Below, one piece after another: positions 11,592 through 21,823 of a stretch of 64,000 nt of DNA; position 1 is the stretch's first letter, and the number at the start of each line of letters is the position of its first letter. The position numbers and the translations under genes are program-made. Location of the stretch: contig JALMLS010000536.1 of NCBI GenBank assembly GCA_038496445.1, positions 1 through 64,000 of the forward strand. The letters run 5' to 3'. The notes under the pieces are model-generated. The model ran no database searches. It was not told the origin of the DNA and worked only from the letters and a program-made list of their open reading frames with translations. This DNA is from Trichosphaerium sp. ATCC 40318 (taxonomy: Eukaryota > Discosea > Flabellinia > Trichosidae).

Positions 11592-13112
11592 TTAATTCAT
11601 CATTTTTGAACACAAAGCTCGTAAGCTAATGCACATGATACCATTCTCTGATACAAATTCGTTTAAAGATAGCAAATAATCTGCATGGAAGCTTTCGAAG
11701 GCAACAGCCTTTTCTTTATCGTAAGGCCAAATGAATAATGTATCAGCGTCAGGAACCCAAAAGATTCTATTCCGTTCCAGACTATATTCCCAACAATCCT
11801 AAGCATTTATATAAGCAGCTGTAGACCAAGGAGCCAAATACTGTTGCGGGAAAAAAAAAAAGGAGATAAAAATAAGAAAAAAATTTTCATACCTCCAGAG
11901 GCATGCTGAGCTGTTTACCAATCTCGACTACTTTAGGTTTCCAACAATGAGAGAACCTAGTGTAAATTCCACCAGAAACTATCCTAAGTTCAAGAGTATT
12001 CTCAAAGAGTTTACCGTGTCTTCCAACCCACCTCTGTTGTTTAAAAAAAAATTAAGAACAGAAAATGTATACTCGTTTAGAGTACACCACAAAAATATCA
12101 ACGTACATCTTTGGTGTTTTCGTGTGGTTCTGGTAAGTGGGTGCTATACAAAAGTTAGTTTGAGGCTGGATAATAACCTTGTAGGAAGAAAATGCATTAC
12201 TTTTTTTTCCAAAGTCTTTTAACAAAGTGTTTTGTAACATCTTTGTAGAGATCGATATTTGGATTCTTTTGTAGCTAATCGTTACATTAGCGTACTAAAT
12301 ATGCATACTAAATAATTTTCGCTTACCTCCTTTTTCGATAATCCCTTCAAAGCGGGAGACTTGGCAAACATAGAAAGTTCTTGTTTCAAGTCCTTATGAA
12401 ATGGACTTTTGTCGTTTGGTTTTCGTTTTCTATTTGTAACAACAATCACATCAATTTCGGCACTTGCTTTATCCTTGTATCTGAAGACTATTCTATAATG
12501 ACCAGCATACGCAAATGCAACTCGTATCTTATACTGGTTGCCGTGTTTTAAAGGTTTACCAATAGAATACAAAGATGCGTCTTGTTTTTCACCACCTTTT
12601 TTAGTTCTTTTAACAACCTCGGGTTTGCACGTGATTTCATTGAAATCAGTAATATCTTTACCAACAACACAATAAAGAGGTTCTTTATCAACCCTTCTTT
12701 TAATAAACACTCCCTTTAACGAACAATTAGAGTAATGACAATGTAACATAACAATACGTACACCACTCATTGCGCAAGCTTGGGTTTCAACTGTTTGTTG
12801 TTGACCTGGTGCTAGCTTCAATTCAGGTTCAAGAAACGGGTCATCGAATTGATCGTCAATATCCATGGAACTGCCTGAAAGAGGAGTTTCGTTTGTAAAC
12901 AAATGCGATTGAGCACTCAAAACGAACTCTGAGTCATAATGTTGCGTGTCGTTAAAGAATGCGTTTGTATCTCTTTCGCTATCACGTGGAGAAGCTATAT
13001 AAGATGATGAAGGCGAATTAGCGTAATAATGACCTTGTACTGCATCTTCGTATACGTTGAGCCACTGGTCGTTGCTGTCTTCTTGTGAGAAGAAATCAAA
13101 GTTATCTGCCAT
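11592..13112 (-). CDS. Unrecognised acidic, beta-rich protein with nuclear signal
   Basis: The ATG at 13112 opens a 270-residue first exon: an acidic Ser/Asp-rich N-terminus (DNFDFFSQEDSNDQW, GSSMDIDDQFDDPF), then a beta-strand-rich domain with several cysteines (VRIVMLHCHYSNCSLKGVF, YKIRVAFAYAGHYRIVFRYK) ending in a basic run VVTNRKRKPND. Later exons encode RWVGRHGKLFENTLELRIVS, then DCWEYSLERNRIFWVPDADT, and a C-terminus ending at 11592. The layout (acidic activation-like region, immunoglobulin-like fold, basic signal) recalls p53/Rel-type factors, but no diagnostic motif is present, so I leave the function open. One join near 12120-12220 has a phase I could not reconcile, so the model there may be wrong or the exon damaged. 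Confidence 0.5.
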
Positions 13113-13469
13113 TAGAATAGCTTTATTACCTTTCAACTACTGCTGAGTATGCGTTTTTCAGTGTTAAGTCACAGGAACTGAGAGTTTAGTTCCTGCCTTA
13201 TCTCGAATATTCATCGAATTAGAGCTGATATTCAGCTTTGTGGTTGAAAGAAAAGGATATTGTATCATGTTGTCTACAACTAGTATCCCGAAATGTATGT
13301 AGAGTTTCCTACAAGAGATAGAAATGTCGCTAGCAATGTATTGCGATGTACTCTGATTTGGCAGTATATTCACAACAACAACTTGTCCTCGTTTTTGTGA
13401 TTGTTTGTGCTGCGCTGGTATATTGTGATACGTGTACTACATGGGTCTGACCTACAGGAAGCGATACAG

Positions 13470-13640
13470 TTAACGAGGAAGCTTTAGTGTTGTTTTGTCA
13501 TTTTTAATCAAGTCTGGTGCTGGAATGTCAGACAATCCTTTTGCTACTGTAGGAGGTACTGGTTTAATTCCAACAGAGAAATAACGGAAATCTGGGTGTT
13601 TAGAAGCGTATAGGAGAACAGTGTACCAAGAACATGATTT
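13470..13640 (-). pseudogene. Orphan terminal exon or gene remnant
   Basis: A minus-strand open stretch of about 55 codons reads WYTVLLYASKHPDFRYFS and GLSDIPAPDLIKND before a stop at 13470. It looks like the end of a real protein, but no ATG, convincing acceptor or upstream exon precedes it. It lies just downstream (on that strand) of the broken YwqK-like sequence, so it may be a leftover of a rearranged gene. The parent family is not recognised. Confidence 0.3.
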
Positions 13641-13989
13641 GTTTTATGTATTGGGGGACGTTCAAAAAAATATGGGACCTACGAACTAAGTGCTCTAATT
13701 ATTACAGTGAAATAAATAAGAAAAAGTTCAATATTTTATGGCTTATTGCTTTCCTGACTATTACTGACACCCAAACTATCCAAATTCTTTGTGCCATAAC
13801 AAAAGGCTATCAGTTTGTTCACTGCGCTGAACGGCTATCTTGTGAACAGTTAAGTTATTATTCCACTTTTACTTGTGACCAGTATGACATTAACATATTA
13901 AAAGCACCAGAAAAGAATCCTCGCCAAACATATGACAAACCATAGCTAACCAAATGCCAAAGAAACAATAAATTAGTAACATATGAATT

Positions 13990-14286
13990 GCTATTACCGT
14001 TGTGCTTGATCTGTCCATTTGGAAGCCATTCTTTGCACGTGTCAGGTTTTTTATCATCAACCCAAATTCCATGCGTCTTCAGTTGTCCATTTACATACCA
14101 CTCTTTCACTTCACCATCTACATGACCATCAACGAATATGCGCTGTGATCTTAGTTGACCACTTCATACCATGTTTTGTATTCACCATTAGGTCCTTATC
14201 GTATATAACTTGTACAAATTCTTCAACTCCATGCCCTGAATTTATTTGGAGTTCTTCTTCATAATAATTTCTCTCCCAGTCGTACA
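13990..14286 (-). pseudogene. YwqK/MORN-like repeat gene fragment, 3' side of insertion
   Basis: Minus-strand repeats of the type 'W-Y-x-N-G-Q-L' are readable: GEYKTWYE, GQLRSQRIFVDGHVDGE, VKEWYVNGQLKTHGIWVDD and CKEWLPNGQIKHN. A frameshift near 14160 breaks the frame. The first about 90 bases (14194-14286) closely match an exon of the membrane-protein gene at 44061-44156. At 14283-14286 the sequence switches into the F-box-LRR gene. A second fragment with the same repeat type lies at 16662-16890, so the two are best read as halves of one gene split by an inserted block. Confidence 0.6.
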
Positions 14287-15420
14287 GTGTTTAAGACTTA
14301 TGAATTTAACACCAACCAAGTATTGTAATCCTTTATCTGTCACAGATGTACCATCAAGATAAATTGTATGTACTCCAGCGAGTGCCTTTAAAGTACTGTC
14401 ATCAACACAAGCAAAATCAGAAATATTTATGACTTTTACACCTGCCAATTGTTTTATCCCATCATTTGTTATAGAGGTACAACCAACCAAGTTAATGTGA
14501 TGTACACCAACTAAACATGATAGAGTATCATCTTTTAGTTGTGTACAACCATCAAGCCCTATACATGGTATACCTGCCAAAAGTTTCAACACATCATTTG
14601 ATATTTGAGTGCAGTTGTCAAGTTTAATTTTTTTAATCTTCTTTGTTGTTTGATTTCGTGTCAATAAATACTTTACTCCTTCATCAGTAATTTTCTTGCA
14701 GTCACAGAAGGATATGAAACTTGTGTTTGTTAGTGCTTTTACACTTTTATCAGTAATATTGCATCTGTCAAGCTTTATCTTGTGTACATTACCTGAGATG
14801 GCAATAACACCTTTGTCAGTAATTCTGAAGCAACTGGATACATCAATAGTGTGGACTCCAGAGAGTGCCGAAAGTCCTTTATCTGTTATATCCGTCCCTG
14901 TAATATCAACTGTGTGAATACCGCCAAGTTGTTGAAGCCAGTCATCTTTTACATACCCAAATGGTATCCTTAGTGTATGAATACCATGAAGTGATTTAAA
15001 ACTGCAACTACTTTTTTTTGTATGTAGTTTCAGAGAATGTACACCTGAAATATGTTCTAATATAGCTTCTGTTAACGAAATATAATCCCTTATATGGAGG
15101 TGACGGACACCAGAGATAGTTTTAAAGTCATCACCACTCATTGTAAAATTGCCACGAATAACTATTTTCGTATTTTTCAAAAGAGGACTTCCGTTTAGTT
15201 TGAATAGATCTTCTCTTGACTTGACAGTCACCCTTAAATACCCCAAATGCTCTAGAATGATTGTAGAAAACAGTTTACAAACAAACGTGGCAGATATACG
15301 GCATTTCTTGCCCAAAAATACCAGAATACAAAATATTATTTCTGTTGGCAGATAAACCAATTCTAATGGCCTACGCATATTGTCAGCACAATAAACAGGG
15401 TTTACGTTTAATTGAGCCAT
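14242..15420 (-). CDS. F-box/leucine-rich repeat protein, 3'-truncated copy
   Basis: Substrate adaptor of an SCF ubiquitin ligase by family. The intronless frame starts at the ATG at 15420 (MAQLNVNPVYCADNMRR). A divergent F-box follows (LELVYLPTEIIFCILVFLGK through CKLFSTIILEHLG), then about ten cysteine-type LRRs with the recurring pattern GVHTI-DV-x-C/G-x-x-ITDKG. It is nearly identical to the gene at 42230-43573 but stops after residue ~379, where the LRR frame runs into foreign sequence at 14286 and adds a 13-residue tail (TTGREIIMKKNSK) before the stop. The complete sister has about 55 more LRR residues. It might still be expressed, but the end of the repeat solenoid is missing. Confidence 0.7.
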   Translation of the reverse strand: MAQLNVNPVYCADNMRRPLELVYLPTEIIFCILVFLGKKCRISATFVCKLFSTIILEHLGYLRVTVKSREDLFKLNGSPLLKNTKIVIRGNFTMSGDDFKTISGVRHLHIRDYISLTEAILEHISGVHSLKLHTKKSSCSFKSLHGIHTLRIPFGYVKDDWLQQLGGIHTVDITGTDITDKGLSALSGVHTIDVSSCFRITDKGVIAISGNVHKIKLDRCNITDKSVKALTNTSFISFCDCKKITDEGVKYLLTRNQTTKKIKKIKLDNCTQISNDVLKLLAGIPCIGLDGCTQLKDDTLSCLVGVHHINLVGCTSITNDGIKQLAGVKVINISDFACVDDSTLKALAGVHTIYLDGTSVTDKGLQYLVGVKFISLKHCTTGREIIMKKNSK

Positions 15421-16661
15421 AAACGGCCTAATTAATGTGTGAGAACATACTCTGAAGAACTAAGCATCGTTTAATCTCGCAAATGTTGTTCAAGCAATGG
15501 CAGAATAATATTGTAAACACGTGAAAAAAAACTGCCTTAATTTCACAATCAAGTAAAAATAGACTTGCGTTCAATGTAACTGCTTTACTTATTGGTTAAA
15601 CACTGAAAATACAGGTGGTATTAAGGGAATTATGTAGGGGTTTTGAATTATTTTGGAACGAAACAGAGACAATTATCTTTCGAAAAAAAAGGCTAAAAAC
15701 ACTCGGGATAATTTTCCTAGTATGAATAGCCCTTAGTGCCATTCCTTCGCCCCATGGATGGTCGTCTTTCCAGGCATTCCATTCATGGTCTTTCTTAAGT
15801 TGGTCTTCATCTTCATCAGAACCAAGCTCCTCAAGCCTTTTCTTCTCTTTTTCTTCACTAAGAAACATTAATAACAACATTTACTCCTAAAACACGCCAA
15901 GAAATAAGGGCTTTACAAAGCAATTTGAGGCATGCAATCTTTTTATTTCTGTTTTTCCAAAAAAGTTGACATTCTTGCGTACCTCTAATATCTTGGTTGG
16001 AAGCCTCCAGTGAGCATTAAATATGTCTTGTGCTTGAGCATGTGAATCAATTTTAAATGTTTTGAATGGTGGCTAATAAAAGAGAGTTAAGCACGTGGCC
16101 AAGTAAACACAAAAGAAGTATACCGCTTTGTGATTTGGTTCGGATTTAGGTAATGGCTTTTCTTCCTTGATTCTCAGACACATAAACTCTAAAATCTCAA
16201 CAAACTCATCAAGGGCTTTACCAATAGCAATCTAAATAGTCATTAAGAAGGCTTGTAAACGAAAAAAAAAAGACAACTTTTGGAGGTTATAAAATACCTC
16301 GATCAGTGTCTTGGCTTGTTGACGTTCAAGTTCTTCATCATCGTAGCCTTCGTCTTGGCCCTTACGCGAACGTTTAACCTTTAATGTCAAGATATCCTAG
16401 TGATGAGTATTAGTGATGAAGCTGTTAAGAGAAGGTTTATTTAAAGCTTACTCTCAGAAGCTTTTCTGCTTTCTTTTCTCGGTTTGCTCTTTCTATTTTT
16501 TCATTACGACGCTCTTCTGCTGTTTCTTTGCCCTCTCGCTCGAATGTGGCAATATCCTAGAAGCCGTTTTATTAGCTGTGAACGATTACTGCCTGTCAAC
16601 TGCTTTTTTGTTTATTGGTCATCGCAAAATGCATAATGATAAGACTTGGACGTACCTGCTT
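14283..16661 (-). repeat. Inverted duplicate block, copy 1
   Basis: This block is near-identical, in reverse orientation, to 40877-43367. It carries the end of TAP42, the intergenic space and most of an F-box-LRR gene, introns included. Both edges fall in YwqK/MORN-like sequence. The left junction lies in the 4-base string TGTA (read on the minus strand), present in both parents, and the right junction in AAGCAGGTACG. Confidence 0.85.
15596..16661 (-). pseudogene. TAP42-like pseudogene fragment
   Basis: This is the inverted partner of the TAP42 gene at 40.4-41.9 kb. Several exons are still legible on the minus strand, such as KKRLEELGSDEDEDQLKKDH and the Asp/Glu-rich GQDEGYDDEELERQ. The copy lacks everything upstream of 16661, including the N-terminal exon. 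The exon encoding ELAEEEIADMRRREAKDKIA is deleted (about 100 bases missing near 15930), and four bases are lost near 15740, which shifts the C-terminal frame from GEGNTGTKGYS to GEGMALRAIH. Introns are otherwise retained, so it arose by DNA duplication, not by retroposition. It cannot make a normal TAP42. Confidence 0.8.
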
Positions 16662-16890
16662 TTACCATTAAGAACCGTATACTTTGTCATGAGTTGTCCA
16701 TTCTCATACCACCTTTTTCTCCATTCTTTATGTACTCTTGACAACGAACTTTCCCATTGTGGTACCATCCTATCCATTTTCCTTTTTTGCTTAGGTTTAC
16801 ATCAAAATGTGTTTATAGCTGCTCTTTTCGATAGTGTATGGAATTTAGTGAATGCTTCAGCGTTGAAAGTACAAAGATACTTTTGAATTT
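16662..16890 (-). pseudogene. YwqK/MORN-like repeat gene fragment, 5' side of insertion
   Basis: On the minus strand GKWIGWYHNGKVRCQEYIKN and then, one frame over, RWYENGQLMTKYTVLNGKS can be read, the same repeat type as at 13990-14280. Upstream a stretch resembling LSKRAAIN recalls the F-box region of the gene at 37034 (ICKRTAINSRYD). Frames change within the fragment, so it is non-functional. It is interpreted as the 5' half of a gene interrupted by the duplicated block. Confidence 0.5.
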
Positions 16891-17459
16891 CACAAGGGAG
16901 ATCAAGTACACTTAAAGAAGACATCTAAACTGACACGTGGTTGTATGATAAAACAGTTAAGGTGTGGTAGCCTGCTTGTACTTGGCTTTAAAGGTGGCTA
17001 AATAAAGATTGTTACTAGGGTGTAAACTATGATATGTGGTTATCCTGCAAGTTAAACAATGTGGTCAAAATGTCTCCTAATTTTGTTTTCTGGTAAAAGC
17101 AACGCAATGTTTAACTTGAAGGATACAAAAATACGAGAAATATTATAAAGAGCACAGTGTTGCCGAAATTAGTTGAAGAAAACAAATTAGAGCTCGTGGG
17201 CGTAAAGACCATACCTTTAATTCAAATCGTCGTTTTACAATATGGCGTAGTGAGTTGCTCGTTCAAGCGACCTATAAAGGAATTTTGTTAAGTACCAGTT
17301 TGGGCCATTAAGCGACCTGTGAAAATTCGTTTCTGGACTCATAACATTTTAGCAGCTGATGGACGCTAATAACGAAACGTACCATGAAAGAACAAAAGTG
17401 AAGGCTGTAATTTAACTAACGAAATTAGTAAAATCTCTGATAATGGTGGTCTTCTTCAC
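16891..17459. other. Intergenic stretch upstream of an F-box-LRR gene
   Basis: It has no recognisable gene. A short open run just before 17460 (SEGCNLTNEISKISDNGGLL) is continuous with the downstream frame and looks LRR-like. It could be part of the coding sequence or a relic of an older repeat. Confidence 0.35.
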
Positions 17460-18851
17460 TTGCCCGTGGAGATACTAGCCTACTCCTTATCGTACTTAAC
17501 AGGACGTTTTAATATTTCCATGACATGTTGGAAGTTATTTAATACTATTCAAAATCACGTGGGTTACAACAGGGTTTTTATCAGATCGTCAAATGATTGT
17601 ATCCGTATTTCTAAAAGTCCTCTTCTTCTTAACACTCAAATTGATTTAACACGGTTTGATAACCTTTTAGATGAAGATCTTATTACTCTAAAAGGCGCAA
17701 AATACGTATCCACAGGATACAGTCCAAAAATTACTGACCGAGGGTTACAGGCGCTAGCTGGAGTCAAACAACTTTACCTAGATCTATGTAAAAACATTAC
17801 TGATGAAGGTCTTAAAGCTATTGCTGGCGTTAAACGTGTAGCTATCAGCGAATGCTATGGTATAACAAGCGAGGGCATCAAGGCATTGGCTGGAGCTCAC
17901 TGGGTGAATTTAGACGGTCTTCCTTCAGTGAATGATGAAGCTCTAAAGTCGTTGGTTGGTGTTCATTTTTTAAGTGTTAATAAGTGTGATAATATATCTG
18001 ATTCAGGTATTTCCTGTCTTGTGGGTGTACACACAATACGTGTAAATAATACAAACATTACAGATAATGGTGTAATACCACTAACACATTCAGAAAAGCC
18101 TATCCACGAAATATGCCTGGCACATTCTTCTATTACTGATAAATCACTTCACGCTCTTTCTGGTGTTCACACCATAAATCTATCGTATTGCACTAAAATT
18201 ACAGATAATGGTATTAGAGCTTTATCAGGTGTTCATACTATTAACTTGATAAATACGAGGGTGAGTGACAATGGTCTTGAGGCGCTTGGTGGAGTTTACT
18301 GTATAAGATTAGAAAACAATGATTTGGTTACTGATAAAGGCATCAAGTTCCTCAAGGGTGTCCATACTATCTCATTGTGTAATATTTCCGTAACTGATGA
18401 AGGTATAAAGTATCTTGGAAGTGCTCCTACAGGTTGTAAAAAACTGAAAGGCGTTCATACTATTCACCTTTCTGAAACTAAAGTAACAGATGAAGGCATT
18501 AAAGCGCTTGCTGGTGTTCACACTATCCACCTTATTCGCACCTCAGTTACAGATGAAGGTATAAAACAACTAGGAAACAGTGTTAGGTCAATTTTGTTAT
18601 ATAATATCAACGTCACTGATGAAGGATTGAGAGAACTTAAGTGTGTTGAGCAAGCTTTGCTATATGAATGTGGAAATATTACAAATGAAGGAGTTAAAAG
18701 TATGGTATCGGTAAAGTACTTGGTAGTTTATAATTGTAGTAAAGTTACTGACGAATGTCTTTCACCTCTTACTCAATTAACTAGTGCATCATTGAATAGT
18801 GTTTCATATACAAAACAAGAGCTTGATCAATTGCGATTAAACTCTTTATAG
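17460..18851 (+). CDS. F-box/leucine-rich repeat protein
   Basis: Likely SCF ubiquitin-ligase adaptor. The frame opens without an in-frame ATG at LPVEILAYSLSYLTGRF (F-box) and runs 463 codons, so the true start is probably in a short upstream exon, as in the relative at 46274. After the F-box (to about residue 45) come roughly 14 LRRs of 20-24 residues with consensus GVHTI-L-x-x-x-ITDEGI-x-L (for example CKNITDEGLKAIAGVKRV and TKVTDEGIKALAGVHTIHL). It is clearly diverged from the 42 kb, 46 kb and 56 kb copies, so it represents an older branch. It ends with a short polar helix (SVSYTKQELDQLRLNSL). Confidence 0.8.
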   Translation: MPVEILAYSLSYLTGRFNISMTCWKLFNTIQNHVGYNRVFIRSSNDCIRISKSPLLLNTQIDLTRFDNLLDEDLITLKGAKYVSTGYSPKITDRGLQALAGVKQLYLDLCKNITDEGLKAIAGVKRVAISECYGITSEGIKALAGAHWVNLDGLPSVNDEALKSLVGVHFLSVNKCDNISDSGISCLVGVHTIRVNNTNITDNGVIPLTHSEKPIHEICLAHSSITDKSLHALSGVHTINLSYCTKITDNGIRALSGVHTINLINTRVSDNGLEALGGVYCIRLENNDLVTDKGIKFLKGVHTISLCNISVTDEGIKYLGSAPTGCKKLKGVHTIHLSETKVTDEGIKALAGVHTIHLIRTSVTDEGIKQLGNSVRSILLYNINVTDEGLRELKCVEQALLYECGNITNEGVKSMVSVKYLVVYNCSKVTDECLSPLTQLTSASLNSVSYTKQELDQLRLNSL

Positions 18852-19305
18852 ACCAAATGCACTTTGTAACAGTCGACTGACCATTGTCTTAGACATTAAC
18901 AGAAACGTAAAAACAAAGCCAGAAAAAAACAGGAAACCAATAAAAATTAAGGCCTTAAACACAAACTGTACACAAGTTCTGATACTGGTTTAGTGCACAA
19001 ATATAGATGAGAACTAGACCTTTCCAGTTTACATGAATATAAGTCAACTAAATGGATTTCTCTGTAGTAAACACAAACTATTGCAAAACCAGCACCTTTT
19101 CACATTTTTTTCTCCTTGTGTCACATTCTAATACTTGTTCTCCTGCGAAAACATCCAAGTATCACATGTACAGTACATGGAGTAAAAAATACCTAGAAAC
19201 CGTTATGCAAAAGAGGTTCTGATTTCTTTGAAGGTAGTGAACGTAAATACAGTGGACAAAACAAGGCGTTACAAGATGATTGTATTACAGAGTTACAATC
19301 AAAAG
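18852..19305. other. Intergenic stretch between convergent genes
   Basis: The 454 bases lie between the 3' ends of the F-box-LRR gene and the F-box-ankyrin gene. The stretch is AT-rich and nothing supportable as a gene is seen. Confidence 0.4.
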
Positions 19306-20420
19306 TTATTGGTCAGGTGTGAAACCATACCATTCAGTGCATTGTATTCCTTTTACACAAAGAGATTTCGTAATTAAGTAATCATATTCGCTTCCACCAC
19401 AAACACGATTAAAAGATTCAGCTCGGAAGCCAATTGTTGGTTTCCCAAGAGTGAGTCTTGCGCGTCTCTGTGGATGACGTAAAAGGTGCTTAATATCCGC
19501 ACATTTATCTATATCATCTACTAACGCATTGATGCGCTTAACCCAGATATTAAAGCCACCATGGAACCTACCCAACTGTAAGAAAAAACAAACAACTGTG
19601 ACCGTAAGAAAAAAACTTTTCGTTTGTACCCTGGAACTGGACACCACATCACAACATCTGGATTTCCAAAGCACGTGACACATTTCAGTTGAGGTCTAAG
19701 AACAATATTTTGTAGAACCGTCTCTGGTAGTTCTTCTGTCATAGCTTCATTCAATTTATCTGTAAGTGCTTTCATTTCTGCTTCATCAGCAAAACAGATC
19801 TTTGGATCTCCGTAGCATCTCGGTTTCAACAGCACTAACAAGTCTTTGTGACCGTTTAACTTAGCAACATCATACGCAGTGTTTCCATTGGCATCTATAT
19901 AAACTTAGCGCTGGCACGAAGCAGAAAAAAACAAAGAAAGGAGGAGCATACCTGTGTACCATGTCATTTGAGGAACAATCAATAAAATCTTCTTTAAAAC
20001 ATCACGTGGTGAACCTTTTCTTGCAATAACGTGCAAAAAGCTCTCCATTGGACAAATCTCAGGGTCAGTACTGAACATACCGAATACTGAAGCCTCTGGA
20101 ATGTACTCCCCAATTTCGAACGTTTTCTCCCAATTTCCTTCTTCGGCATTTGTAAACGCTTTATCGAGCAAATCTTTAGCCTCTGAGTTTATACACATAT
20201 CGTCGCACCAATATACTCTTTTTATTGATTGTGCAGCCGGTTTAAGCTCTTTCCGTAAGAATAACCAATCAGATGATACAGTTTTCAACGCTGAGGTGTT
20301 TGATAGCCATGATAACGTTTTTGAAACGCATAAAAGGGTAGGATAGGACTCTGATGCTTCGTTACTAATTATATAAGCTATAATTTCTCTGGGCAGTTCT
20401 AGGAGGTATGGAGTTGCCAT
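19306..20420 (-). CDS. F-box and ankyrin-repeat protein
   Basis: The ATG at 20420 gives MATPYLLELPREIIAYIIS, an F-box start, followed by LLCVSKTLSWLSNTSALKTV. The rest of the first exon (FLHVIARKGSPRDVLKKILL) reads as an ankyrin-type helix pair. Exon 2 begins DANGNTAYDVAKLNGHKDLL, a textbook ankyrin repeat, with the phase matching the donor at TACACAG. The last exon has RFHGGFNIWVKRINALVDDI and ends at 19306 with a region of unknown fold containing several Trp and Cys. By family it would recruit substrates to SCF through the ankyrin part. The short gap to the plus-strand gene at 20480 suggests a shared promoter. Confidence 0.75.
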
Positions 20421-20479
20421 TTCTGTGCGTTTTGTCGTAGCAGTCAAGTCCGAGTGCTGACTTAACACAAGATTTGCGG

Positions 20480-20806
20480 CTGAATTTCGCAGAAATTTTG
20501 CAGCGTATTCCTTTGAGAACTACCTCGTTGATTGTTTTGAGTGAGAATTTTCTAGTATGATAAACACATTGTATATACGTTCTAGGAGTATGTTACAACA
20601 ATCACCTCGTGTAATTGCAGAAAATTCTTCTTGAACGTGATAACATTCGCCTCCTTGATCAGCTATTTTGTGCAGCTAAACACAAACAAACAACTAAGAC
20701 CACGTTTTCCATCAAGTTGCCTACTATAGTGCAGATGGTTTCTAAGCTGGACAATATGACTGTAGCTCAGATATCAGAGCATATCCTAATTGAGGCGGGT
20801 GTTTAA
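20480..20806 (+). CDS. Small unrecognised helical protein, start unresolved
   Basis: Two exons read in frame: LRLNFAEILQRIPLRTTSL, then after an intron KILLERDNIRLLDQLFCAAK and IVQMVSKLDNMTVAQISEHI, ending EAGV and stop at 20806. No ATG is seen in frame upstream, so the first exon is missing or lies opposite the F-box-ankyrin start. The composition is helical and leucine-rich with no membrane segment. I do not recognise the family. Confidence 0.4.
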
Positions 20807-21060
20807 CACGGGCCAGTTTTTCATAGTGGTTGTAGGTCACTAACAAAACGAATGTTCGAGTTGGATCTCATGTCCAATAGAAAAAAATTATGACATGAGA
20901 AAATGTTCCTCACTTTGACGTTTTGCTGCAACTAAAAAACCAAGTATATAATATGGCCTAATAACGCCCAAATAGAAAAATGTTTGGGAATGGCACATAC
21001 ACCAAGCAAGCCATTTCGAAATAAAGTTCAAGTAGTTTTTAGGGTAAAGAAAGCCTTTAT

Positions 21061-21823
21061 TTATTCTTTAATTACATAACGTTTATCGCATATAAATGTA
21101 CCAACTGCGGTGTAAGTAGTTACAGGAATAGAATTCTCATTCTTGACTTTGTAGTAGCATCCACCTAGGCTAGAACCGTCCACAGTCATTCTGTAGTGGT
21201 TCTCAGGTGTAAGAGATACAGCATTGTTGGCTAGGACTTTCATACGAGAAGCAAACTTAACCTCTTTTGTTTCGGCTATCTGCCAAGAGAAACCAACAAA
21301 AAAGGAATGCGTGGTCGTACTAAAAGGTGGAAACATTATCTTAACAGATGGTTCTCCGTATCTCCAAGGTTCTTTAGATTTCTTAAGTTCAAAGTAATCT
21401 GGGTAATCTTTCTTAAATTCGACTTCGTAGTTACCTCCAGGGAGATAACGCGTATGTTCCTCGACGTAGCCGTCTTCTGTGGCTTAAAAAAAAGTCAATT
21501 CATCGGAATTTACATTGTGTTGCACAAACTGTTGTTTTTTCGCTTTTAATTAACGTACACATAGATACTGTAATCAAGTCTATGACTTCTTTTTGTTTTA
21601 TAACCCACGTAGCTCCTTGTTCTAGAAATTGCGCGTGTAGAGGTGTTTCATGCGGCTGAAAGATTGTTGGGGAGTATGTTACGTTTTTATAGAACTTGAA
21701 CAAGTTATCACCAGCTTCGTTGTGAGTGCGAAACTCAACATTGTAAGGCCTTGGATACCGTTGAGAAGCTACTAGTGCTACTGCACATAGTATCAGGAGA
21801 GATATACAAGCAGTTGTGGACAT
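21061..21823 (-). CDS. Secreted protein of unknown function
   Basis: The ATG at 21823 begins MSTTACISLLILCAVALVAS, a clear signal peptide with a likely cut after VAS or ASQ. The mature part reads QRYPRPYNVEFRTHNEAGDN and then, across one intron, EEHTRYLPGGNYEVEFKKDY and a C-terminal beta-rich domain with SLGGCYYKV and GTFICDKRYVIKE. Two cysteines in the last domain could form a disulfide. No catalytic motif is visible. Regions near 21300-21330 could be a further small intron. The function is not assigned. Confidence 0.6.

Noticed and set aside
11152-11609. Overlapping frames on both strands (119 and 108 codons)
   Set aside because: Neither has a domain, and both strands are open equally. I could not choose a coding strand or link them to neighbours.
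16413-16886. A 157-codon plus-strand frame with hydrophobic content, repeated at 40844-41125 on the minus strand
   Set aside because: It is antisense to TAP42 exons and introns in both duplicate copies and differs only because the copies do. The real gene is on the opposite strand.
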